NCBI GenBank assembly: GCA_029215795.1
Contig: JARDYH010000007.1
Span: forward strand, 71,788,763-71,852,762
Direction: 5' to 3'
Origin: Anniella stebbinsi
Taxonomy: Eukaryota; Chordata; Lepidosauria; Squamata; Anniellidae
DNA length: 64,000 nt
Shown: in pieces, positions 48,699-58,664 of the stretch
Numbering within the stretch: the first letter of the stretch is position 1
Layout: each line of letters begins with the position of its first letter
Program-made: the position numbers and the translations under genes
The notes under the pieces: generated by a model
Databases searched by the model: none
Told to the model about the DNA's origin: nothing
Seen by the model: the letters and a program-made list of their open reading frames with translations, nothing else

Positions 48699-49829
48699 TC
48701 ATGGGCTCTGCACAATTAATCTTTCCCTTAAAATGCCCAATCTATCTATAATAGCTTTTTGCTCAGTTTGGGGCAACTGATTGAATGAACCTATTAACTG
48801 CTCTTCTTCAATGACCCTGGAATTATTAAATGGGTCATGAGAGCAATCTTTCTCAGAGGTATTCATTGATACAGGATGTAACTGAGTATCCTGATGTACC
48901 TTACTGAAGGATATCAAAGGCATTTCTTTTGAGGTCCGATTCTCAGTCAGAAGGGATGACCTAGGATAGTATCTTCCCAAACCCTGGGAGTTATTCAGAG
49001 TCAAAAGTGGTTTCCTCACTGTATCCAGAAACACTCGATTAGGTAGCACACCTAACCTGGCCAAAAATTCCTTCCTTTTCAGTAATAGAGATGGAATTCT
49101 GTCTGAGCTAAATACTAAGATGTATTTTTGTATTTGAGGAGGGGCATATAACACTTTGATGAATGAAAGATCAATTTCCTTCATTGGTAAATGTAATAAG
49201 GTGCTAAGATGTTTCAAAGCATAGGTCATCGTGTTCCATGAGAAAGTACATTCTTCATAGGGATAAACAGTTAGAGCAACCTTTTTAACCTGAAGAAGTA
49301 GATTTGGGTCCATTGAGAAACTCTTCTTAACTCTGGGAGGTTGGAGGGATATATCAGCTTCCTTCCTATTTGGTATTTTAATACCATCCCACTTCTCAGT
49401 AGTTAGCTGAAGAAGGGAAGCAGAGCTTTCCCTTTTCATAACAGATATAAGGGTATCTACATTATTTGAAATTCTTTTGAGCTCTTTATAAATATCTTGA
49501 ACTGTTTTGGCCACCAAATTAGATTGCTCTGCTAGAAGTGCACTGTCACTAAGAGAAGTAATAGACTTATTAATATTCTCATGTCTGCTCCCACTTGCAT
49601 AGTTATTAGTAGTAGTATTTCTGGTATGTGGTTGCTGAAGCTCTAAGCTTTCAATTTCAATTTCTAAAACATCAAATCTATTAAAAGTGGGAATCATAGG
49701 TTTACTATCATCTATTACCGACCTATCAGATCTAAAAAACTCATCAATTTTAAGCTGTTTGGTATGAGGGGGAGAAGATTGATTAGAATTACTTCGGGAA
49801 CGCTTTCTGGAACCCATTTCATTTAACAT
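48699..49829 (-). CDS. LINE ORF1-like protein, 376 aa, function not recognised
   Basis: An intact frame from MLNEMGSRKRSR. The N-terminus is basic and serine-rich with KQLKIDEFFRSDRS. A middle part of about residues 95-150 could form a coiled coil (LVAKTVQDIYKELKRISNN). The rest is a mixed region (SFIKVLYAPPQIQKYILVFS). The layout, with a long leader, basic N-terminus, coiled coil and no enzyme motif, resembles ORF1 of a LINE. The last few codons and the stop come from flanking host sequence, so the natural C-terminus is missing. It is the longest undisturbed frame in the window outside tandem repeats. The name is inference. Confidence 0.45.
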   Translation of the reverse strand: MLNEMGSRKRSRSNSNQSSPPHTKQLKIDEFFRSDRSVIDDSKPMIPTFNRFDVLEIEIESLELQQPHTRNTTTNNYASGSRHENINKSITSLSDSALLAEQSNLVAKTVQDIYKELKRISNNVDTLISVMKRESSASLLQLTTEKWDGIKIPNRKEADISLQPPRVKKSFSMDPNLLLQVKKVALTVYPYEECTFSWNTMTYALKHLSTLLHLPMKEIDLSFIKVLYAPPQIQKYILVFSSDRIPSLLLKRKEFLARLGVLPNRVFLDTVRKPLLTLNNSQGLGRYYPRSSLLTENRTSKEMPLISFSKVHQDTQLHPVSMNTSEKDCSHDPFNNSRVIEEEQLIGSFNQLPQTEQKAIIDRLGILRERLIVQSP

Positions 49830-50754
49830 TCAAACAATTAAAATACTCAGACCTAAATATATATATGAGTACATATAATCAAACACTAAACCTCCCGGAA
49901 TTAAATTTTAGAACAATCAAACGAAAATACTTTAGCAAATATATTAACTTAAAGTCTATTAGTTTGTCTGGAATCTGCCCATCCCAAGTGAAATAATAAA
50001 CTAACAGGAGCAAAAAAGACAGAAGTACATACCCCCATTAATGAGTCAAAGGTCCCAAAGAAAATATCAAACTGAGGCTCAATACTAAGATGAGTAAAGG
50101 TTCTTTGTATTTCTCTCCAAACTCTTCAAGGCCTCTTCAGGATCACATTCCTTTCACTCCACCAACTGAAATTTGTCAAAAGGGTATTACAGCTTTCCAA
50201 GGACACCCTGCCTGACCAGCCCCCTGTAAATCAGTCAGGCATGTCCTCTTCTTGGTCAAGGTGTAAACTCTTTAGGGCAGTAAACCACACTCGTCGAGCC
50301 ACAATTCCAAAGCGTCAACCAGATGACCTGCTTCCAGGGAGCGACGAATAGCTCTAATATGCCCTCCTTTGGAGCCTGGAGATTCACGATCCTTGACTCC
50401 ACGTAGGGTCCTTCCTCTTCAACTGATTAATAAGTTAGGGTATCGACATGGAATTCTGAACCTCTGTTCATCATCTCTTCTATAAGTCCCAGCAGAAAAA
50501 ATTATCAATGGTTGTAAGCCAGGAGTAGGAATGTGTGTTTTAAGTTGTAAGTAAACCAGGAAACAGTTCCTTCTCCAGGTCTTTTAGATTCCTTGACCTC
50601 TCTATTGTTCAAGTTTTATCATTGTTATTTTTACTCTCTTGATGTGGTTAGCAGGAACCAGCAGAAAAAGTTTACAAATAAAATTCAATTATGCTAAAAT
50701 AAACAATGACAACAGCAGGACTCAAATAGCTCCGCAGCTTGGAAATAAAACATA
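48706..50754 (-). mobile_element. 2-kb insertion in gene f intron 1, LINE-like, 3'-truncated
   Basis: Gene c has the empty site at 21740 (CATGGGCAGGATCTACAC). In gene f the same words are split by 2.05 kb. Read on the minus strand it has a 920-bp leader and then a long open frame cut off at the insertion edge. No inverted ends are seen, only about 3 bp (GGC) of flanking duplication or microhomology. Confidence 0.6.
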
Positions 50755-51206
50755 GGCAGGATCTACACTAGTGCTTTAAAACAGTTTATAACAGTAGTGA
50801 CAACTGTTGGGGCCAAGGGCACACTTCATACAGTTTTAAACCTGTTTTCAACATGTCATATCCTGCTTGGTGTAGATCTGGCCATCCAGCCAACTCATCC
50901 TAGGAAGTGTAGTTCTTGAAAGGGCTTAATAAATCAGAATCAGAAATTACAATTTCCAGAACTCATTATTCGGTTAGGATATCTATATACCACCCTTCAT
51001 AATCTATATGCTACCCTCCCCAGGTGCCTCCTCCCCATGAAGAACCCAGGACTTCTGGTTCATACTCACCTGGAGAAAACAAGGCCAAAAGGAGGCAAGT
51101 GTTCAGGAGTGCCTTCATAGCAGTGTGGAGCTCAGGAGCCAGGGACAACTTTCCACAGAGCTGGATCAACCAAGGTGACTGAAGTCAAAGGGGACATCTG
51201 CAGTGC

Positions 51207-51214
51207 AATTTATA
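51207..51214 (-). promoter_or_regulatory. TATA box of gene f
   Basis: TATAAATT, 89 nt above the ATG. Confidence 0.6.
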
Positions 51215-51848
51215 GGCCAGGGAGCAGACCCAAAGGGCAAAAGCTGGGGGAACAACTGGTTTGGGAAGATGCAGGAAATGACTTCAAATGAGTTTCTGTA
51301 TTTTCCCAGAAATGCCATCACATGATACAGGTATCCAGACTTCAGTGATGGAAACTGGTGGGATGGTTTCTGGAACCACATGAAATTTCTCCAGGTGGTC
51401 CATCCAGTCTAGCCTAAAACCAGTTTCTTCACTCTGGATGCTGGAAAACATATCTACGAACACCTCCAAGGGCCTCTAATTATACATCACATGTTCTGCT
51501 GTTCCTGGCAATCTGGTGCCTTGGGATCTACTGGAAGAACTGATTGCCACAAAGTGAGAGTCAGGCTGGAAGCATGTAAAGAAAATGTTTTTTCTTGTTA
51601 AGGGAGGACTGCTGGGCTTTCTTGGTCATTGCTGTTTCTCAGCTCTCTCTTTGCTACTGCGCTGGCTGCTATTCCCTCAGTGTGTGTCTTCCCTTAGTGG
51701 GCCTCTTCAGAAGACACCTGAATCTCTGCTGGTTAAGGCTTTTGGTTAATCAGCAGGGAATAAGGTGTCTTGTGTGCTGCATTTTGCTAAACCCTGCTCA
51801 CTTACAAACCATAGTCAGACCATCTGCAGCAGGGTTAGTGGCTCTAAC

Positions 51849-52553
51849 TAGGGATGTGTATCGTATCTTTAAAATGTACGCTAACAATACGATAAGGTCA
51901 TCATCGTGCATGTATTTAACGATGACGATGCGATAGAAAAACCTACGATAATCATTGGCAATGACAATTTTCAGGCGATTTTATCGTTTTATCGGACTGC
52001 CATAGAAATATACCTATAACTTCTGTATTTTTAAAGTTAGAGGCTTGAAGCTTGGTCACAGTGCTTATGGGGCATGCCTAAGTATGTGTGTGAAATTTGA
52101 GATTGTTCCTTCCTACCCTCGATTTTATATGATTTTATTTAAAGATCGTTTCCATTCTGACGGGTCTGAATGAACGCACGTGGCTAGCTATCATTCTGAT
52201 CTGTCAGAACTGAAACGATCTTTAATAAATGCATATAAAATCGAGGGTTGGAGGGGTCGAGCTCAAATTTGCCACATATAAAATTGTGGGTTGGAGGGAT
52301 CGATCTCAAATTTTATACACATACTTAGGCATACCCCATAAGCACTGTAACCAAGTTTCAAGCCTCTCAATTTTAAAATACAGAAGTTATAGGCATTTTT
52401 CTGTTAAAATAGGGCAGCAAAAATATCGTTTTTTCATAATAATTATCATGAAGATGATACGGTTCACCTACGATATGAATGAAGACGATAAGTTTTTTGG
52501 TCCGAAATGATGATAACGATAAACGGTGATATTTTTTGGCGTGCATACTCCTT
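51849..52553. mobile_element. Non-autonomous hAT-like element, 705 bp, complete
   Basis: The 8-bp duplication GCTCTAAC lies at 51841-51848 and 52554-52561. The ends are TAGGGATGTGTATCG and, from the other side, AAGGAGTATGCACGCC. The inside is rich in ATCGT words and has inverted AATCGAGGGTTGGAGGG segments. No transposase. The 23326 copy shares the insertion site. Confidence 0.8.
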
Positions 52554-52569
52554 GCTCTAACTGTGGCTT

Positions 52570-53090
52570 AAAGTGTTGTGTGCGACAGCATGGCTTGTGG
52601 TTAGTGCTAACCCCAGAAAACTATAGTTTTCCTAATTAAATAGTATGGGTGTTTGTCTGAACAAGTCCTGTGTCCAATTACTCTGTAACTGCAGCACACA
52701 AGACACCCTAATCCCTGCTGCTTAACCAACAGCCCCTGCTCGCAGGGTGGCTACATGAGCTTCCAGATGATGCCAGGTCTGCTGCTGATGAAGCAGCTAA
52801 ACCTGCTGAACTTCTATTTCTTTCTGTTTTAGACAGAGAGCCTATCTACACTACTGCTTTAAAATGGTTTATAACAGTTTTGACAACTGTTGAGGCCCAT
52901 GACACACTCCATGTACAGTCTTCAAAACATTTTCAAAACATTTTTAAAGTGTTTTATCTTGCGTGTGTAGATAGGCTAAGCTATGGACTGGATTCACATT
53001 CTCTGGAAATTCAGCTATCGCGTTCTGTGCAGCCCTGTTCCTTGGCCAAACGACGCTGCAGTCCCTGCCTCATGTTGGATCAGGAGGGGT
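52570..53090. other. Intergenic sequence between genes f and g
   Basis: No exon found. It includes one copy of the recurrent CTACACTACTGCTTTAAAA...GTTTATAACAG repeat (52848-52975), which also occurs near 15930, 19805, 21750, 47240, 50765 and 63420. Confidence 0.5.
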
Positions 53091-53091
53091 T

Positions 53092-53350
53092 GTGATGCCT
53101 CCATCTTTTATTTTATTATTTATTTATTGCATGTATATCCTGTCTATTTCCTCCTTATGGAACCCAAGGCAGTGGACATAACCCTCTTCTTCTCCATTTA
53201 TCTTCAAAACAAGTCTGTGAGGTAGGCTGGGCTGAGAGCCTGTGATTGGCCCAAAGTCACTGAATGAGCCTCCAATGATCAAATGGAGTCTATCAAATGG
53301 AGTCCAATTCCCAGTCTAACAATCTAACCACCAGACCACACGGATTCTCG
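53092..53350 (-). mobile_element. tRNA-type SINE (minus strand)
   Basis: Orthologous to 42893-43135. Confidence 0.75.
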
Positions 53351-53761
53351 CCTTCCCTTCAAATGCGGTCCTTTGGCTTGACACCTTTCTGTTAGAGCTG
53401 CTTTGATCATACATGTATATTCTGGCATATTTCTACACTCTGTCAACTGGAAAATGAGATAAACACCCTTTGCTCCCATAAAGAACAAAAACACCTCTAG
53501 TTGCTTTTAAATGATTGCAGAGATGCCAGTCATGATATGGATTTGGCTATAAGACATGGGATGGATATTCTGAGATGAAAAGAGACCAGAAAGATTCAAA
53601 TTATGAAGTTTAAAAGTTTATTGGGGAAAGAAATTGTTAACAGAAAAATGGGATTACTTATTTTCGGATGAAATGAGATGAGATCAAATCTGTTATATCG
53701 ACGTAGATGAGACAGCAACATCCCACCTCCCATGGATTGAAATATTTATTGGGGGAAAAAC

Positions 53762-55703
53762 TAGGGGTGTGCACGGACCCCCCGGATCGGATCGGGACCC
53801 GGATCGGGACCTCCAATTTTGTCCCGGACCGGTTCGGACAAAATCGGAGGCCCCCCGGACCGGATCGAGTCCGATCCCGATCCAAAAATCGGAAATTTTT
53901 GGATCGGCCGCCATTTTTTTCCCCATAGACTTGCATTGCAATGCAAGTCTATGAGGAAAAAATGGCGGCGGGTGGGTAAGGGGGGGCCTAACTCCCTCCC
54001 CCCCCCGGGGCCGTCCGCTGTGGACGGCCCCGGCAGGTAAGCCCCCTCCCCCGCGCTCCCTACCCCCCCTGGGGCCGCCTGCTTCCATCCGCCAGCGGAT
54101 AGATGCGGACGGCTCCGGGGGGGGGGGTAAGCCCCCTTCCCCGCCACTTACCTTCTCGGCACGTCCGGCGCCGGCGGCTACTACCAGCGGGCTCCGCGGC
54201 CTACTCTCGAGTAGCGCGCCGGGTGATGACATCACCCGGCGCGCCACCCTGGAGCAGGCCGCGGAGCCTGCTGGTAGTAGTAGGCGCCGGCGCCGGACGG
54301 GAGCCGCCGGGCCGGGCAGGTAAGGGCCCCCCTCCCCCCTCCCCCCTCCGCGCGCCCCCTCCTCCCCTCCACGCACCCCCTCCTTACCTTTCCGGCCCGG
54401 CGGCTCCCGTCCGGCGCCGGCGCCTACTACTTCCAGCAGGCTCCGCGGCCTGCTCTAGAGCCGGAAAGGTAAGGGCCCCCCTCCCCCCTCCGCGCGCCCC
54501 CTCCTCCCCTCCACGCACCCCCTCCTTACCTTTCCGGCCCGGCGGCTCCCGTCCGGCGCCGGCGCCTACTACTTCCAGCAGGCTCCGCGGCCTGCTCTAG
54601 AGTAGTGCGCCGGGTGATGACATCACCCGGCGCGCCATCCTAGAGCAGGCCGCGGAGCCTGCTGGGAATAGTAGGCGCCGGCGCCGGACGGGAGCCGCCG
54701 GGCCGGAAAGGTAAGGGCCCCCCTCCCCCCTCCGCGCGCCCCCTCCTCCCCTCCACGCACCCCCTCCTTACCTTTCCGGCCCGGCGGCTCCCGTCCGGCG
54801 CCGGCGCCTACTACTTCCAGCAGGCTCCGCGGCCTGCTCTAGAGTAGCGCGCCGGGTGATGACATCACCCGGCGCGCCATCCTAGAGCAGGCCGCGGAGC
54901 CTGCTGGGAATAGTAGGCGCCGGCGCCGGACGGGAGCCGCCGGGCCGGAAAGGTAAGGGCCCCCCTCCCCCCTCCGCGCGCCCCCTCCTCCCCTCCACGC
55001 ACCCCCTCCTTACCTTTCCGGCCCGGCGGCTCCCGTCCGGCGCCGGCGCCTACTACTACCAGCAGGCTCCGCGGCCTGCTCTAGAGTAGCGCGCCGGGTG
55101 ATGACATCACCCGGCGCGCCACCCTAGAGCAGGCCGCGGAGCCTGCTGGGAATAGTAGGCGCCGGCGCCGGACGGGAGCCGCCGGGCCGGAAAGGTAAGG
55201 GCCCCCCTCCCCCCTCCCCCCTCCGCGCGCCCCCTCCTCCCCTCCACGCACCCCCTCCTTACCTTTCCGGCCCGGTGGCTCCCGTCCGGCGCCGGCGCCT
55301 ACTACTACCAGCAGGCTCCGCGGCCTGCTCTAGAGTAGCGCGCCGGGTGATGACATCACCCGGCGCGCCACCCTAGAGCAGGCCGCGGAGCCTGCTAGTA
55401 GTAGTAGGCGCCGGCGCCGGACGGGAGCCACCGGGCCGAGAAGGTAAGTGCCCCCCTCCTCCCCCCCCCCGCTGTCCACTTTCATCGGCGGGCGCCCGCT
55501 GGCGCCCGCCAATGGAAGCGGCGGTGGGCGCCAGTGGGCGCCCGCCGATCCGCCGATCCGCCGAACCGGTTCGGAGCTTTTTCGGACCGGTTCGGATTGG
55601 ATCGGCCGATCCAGCTGCGGGATCGGAAATCGGATAATTTATCCGATTTCCCACTGGACCGGACTCGGATCGTGGATCGGGTCCGATCCAGTGCACATCC
55701 CTA
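53762..55703 (-). mobile_element. Non-autonomous hAT-type transposon, copy 2 (1942 bp)
   Basis: A perfect 8-bp target duplication GGAAAAAC (53754-53761 and 55704-55711) and the same inverted ends as copy 1, but in the opposite orientation. The tandem hairpin core (54160-55440) has unit starts at 54408, 54550, 54792, 55034 and 55283. One unit is cut to 142 bp and the others are 242-249 bp. It lies beyond the polyadenylation signal of gene g. Confidence 0.9.
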
Positions 55704-55978
55704 GGAAAAACTATACCAACACAAGTTTACTTGCCTTACCCATTTATTTTATGATTCTGTGAAAATTAATCTGTATACCTGGAGGCCCAAAATTACCATA
55801 TCTAAACCCTCTTTCATCTTCCACCCTGAATCCCTCGCACCCTCTACCAGCCTCTAAAAAGAAAATGAAAGAATCGTGAATTTCAGACAGAGGTTGCTCT
55901 CACAACTAGGGCTCCAATGACCTCCCCATTTCTGAAACACCTAGAATACATGAGGAAGAGCTTTTGATCCTCGTCTAT

Positions 55979-56130
55979 CTACCACTGAAGTCTGGCTTGA
56001 TTGTAGGAACCCTGGGCACGACTGCATTCCTGTTTGATGATGTTTACTGTGAAATAGTCCACAGCAGTTGTCTTTCCAGTACGGCAGTCACAGAAGTCCT
56101 TTGTTGCACAGCCATGTAAAACAAAGCTCT
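55979..56130 (-). pseudogene. Gene g: truncated last exon of an LU gene
   Basis: The 3' part of E5 with LHGCATKDFCD and a TAG stop. The 5' part and acceptor are missing at exactly the same point as in gene d. A short E4 trace remains near 56535, and nothing else. An AATAAA signal lies 231 nt beyond the stop. Not functional. Confidence 0.8.
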
Positions 56131-56842
56131 AGGCATGCAGTGAAAGCCCAACAGGAATTGGGAGACCACAGCCTTCCAGCGTCCGCCCCCTCAGACCCAG
56201 TTGGGTGCTCCCAACGTGAGCGCAGACCCACACCAGCAGCCACCAGCCCACCACGCTGAAAATGTGCACTTCTCCTTCTTGCATTAATGGCTCAGTATGG
56301 ATCCAGTATGATTGCTTGGCCCATCCTCCCTGACAAGGTGGTCTGCTCTTCTAAATTCTGCTCCATGTGAGAGGGACTATGTGATCCAGGAGGGTGGTTT
56401 AATGGGGGGAAATGAGAAAATAAATGAGTAAATGACTAGTAAACGCCAGCCTTTTCCATTGCACTTCTACCTGCAGAAAGCAAGCCAGAATGTGAGGAAC
56501 CAGGCAGCCCGTTGCTAGTTTGCAATTTGTCTCATGTGCAGAGATGTAAGTCTCATTAGAATGTAGGCAAGTTTGTACATGGGTCTAACAAGAGCACATC
56601 ATGTAACAACCCGATTCTGTCTCCCTGTGACAACTGGATCAGGTGAGGCTGTGCAGGTCCTGGACTGGCGCCTAGACTCAGAAATGGGCTAGATGACGGC
56701 CAATTAACTGAAAGTGAATCATGGCTAGATTGAAGCCCTGCATGAGCTTCCAGATGATGCCAGATTTGCTACTGATGAAGCAGCTAAACCTGCTGTACTT
56801 GTATTTCTTTCTGTTTTAGACAGATATGGGCTGGATTCACGT

Positions 56843-57140
56843 TAGGGATGTGCACGCCTCAAATTATCGTCATCGGAATTTCGGACCAAAAAAATTATCA
56901 TCTCCGATAATATCATAGGTGATTCGTATCGTATTATATCTCCAATAATTATCGGAAATACGATGTTATATCGTTTCTACATTTTGCCCTAGAGAGAGTT
57001 GCTTTTGAGTCTGAAAGGCCTAAAACTTCTTCATTTTCCAAGTTACAGGTACGAAACTTGGTTACAGTGCAGACTGAGTGTTGCTAGTCATGTGTCCCAA
57101 ATTACAGAACAATCAGTGCAAGCGTTACTTGGAAGTAAGT
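56843..57140. mobile_element. hAT-like element, right end deleted
   Basis: Begins TAGGGATGTGCACGCC, orthologous to 24896. The sequence jumps near 57140 into the 3' flank of gene h. Confidence 0.5.
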
Positions 57141-57294
57141 TGTTGCTATACCAATTTATTTTTTGATTCTGTGAAAATCAATCTGTATATCAGGAGGCCC
57201 AAAACCAGCATATCTGAACCCTCTTTCAGCTTCCACCCTGAATCTCTCACACCCTCCACCAGCCTCTAAAAAGAAAATGAAAGAATTGGGAATC

Positions 57295-58616
57295 TCAGAC
57301 AGTGGCTGCTCTTACCACTAGGGCTCCAATATCCTCCCCACTCTTAAAGCAACTAGAAAGCATGGGGAAGAGCATTTCACCCTTTATCAATCTCCCAAGT
57401 CTGGCTGGATTGTTGGAAGCCTGATCATTACTGCATTCCAGTTTGGTGGTGTTTAGTGTAAAATAGTCCTCAGCATTTATCTCTCCAGTATGGGAATCAC
57501 AGAAGTCCTTTGTTGCACAGCCATGTAAAATGAAGCTCTTGTCGTAAATGCCCACTGGAAAAGAAGAACAGGCATATGAGTCCTCCATCTTGCAGATATT
57601 CTGAAACCATGAGGGTATTATATTATAAAACCATGAAGGTGCCTTGCCCCACTCCCAATAACCCCGAAGTCACTTCTCAGCACAGGTCTTTGCACTATAC
57701 CGATTACTAGGGATGCTGTGAAAGCCCAACTGGATCTGGGAGACCAGCACCTTCCAGCCTCTGCCACTCCCCCAGACCCAGTTGGGTGCTCCCAACATGA
57801 GCGCAGACCCCCACCAGCAGCCACCTGTCCACCATGCCGAAAATGTACACTTCCCCTTCCTGCATCAATGGCACAGTGTGGATCCAGGGTGCTTCACCCA
57901 TCCTCTCTGACAAGGTAGTCAGCTCTTCTAAATTCTGCTTCGCATAAGAGGGACTATGTGATCCAGGGGGGTGGTTTAATGGGAAAAAATGGGGAAATAA
58001 ACGCCAGCCTTTTCCATTTCTCTTCTACCTGCAGAAAGCAAGCCAGAATGTTAGAAACCATGCAGCCATCTATCCTGCTTGGTGTACATCTGGCCATCCA
58101 GTCAACTCATCCTAGAAAGTGTAGTTCTTGAAAGAGCCTAATAAATCTGAACCAGAAACACTGTAGGATGAGAAAACTATAATTTGCAGACCTCTTTTTA
58201 AGGTTAGGATATCTATATACCACCCTTCATAATCTATATGCTGACCTCCGGTGACTGCAAGACGCCAACGATTCTAAGATGCACCCCGTTTTTACAGAAG
58301 TAAATATGGGAGAAAAAGTGCATCTTAGAATTGATGAAATACGGCACGTAAAAGGAATAGCAAATTCTCAAACCTTGAATCCCCAGGCAGAAAGATGCAA
58401 ATCTTCTGAAGTGATGAGTTCCTAACGAGCTGTAAACATTAGGAACTGAAGGAGTTTTTTTTTAGGGCTGTGACCAGATCCAGATCCCGAATCTGAGTCG
58501 GATCGGGGTGGTCTGGATCTCCAGATCCCAGATCTGGATTGGATCAGGCCCAGATCGGGCCAGATCGGTTCAGCAATCCGGATCCGATCTCGATCTGGTC
58601 ACAGCACTCCCTTCTG

Positions 58617-58664
<48 letters not shown>

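Larger units (their letters stand above)
43807..51118 (-). pseudogene. Gene f: five-exon LU gene with two frameshifts
   Basis: All five exons are present with good splice sites: SP 51070-51118 (MKALLNTCLLLALFSP), E2 47741-47865, E3 46965-47130, E4 45951-46094, E5 43807-43973. E2 is 125 nt instead of 126: one base is missing near 47843 against gene c, which throws the first-finger CLTCF out of frame. E3 is 166 nt instead of 147 because a 19-bp stretch is repeated in tandem (46977-46995 and 46996-47014). E4 and E5 are open and keep their cysteines, including the one lost in gene c. The TATA box (51207-51214) and polyadenylation signal (43571-43576) are intact. Either a young pseudogene or, less likely, sequencing errors. 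Confidence 0.85.
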
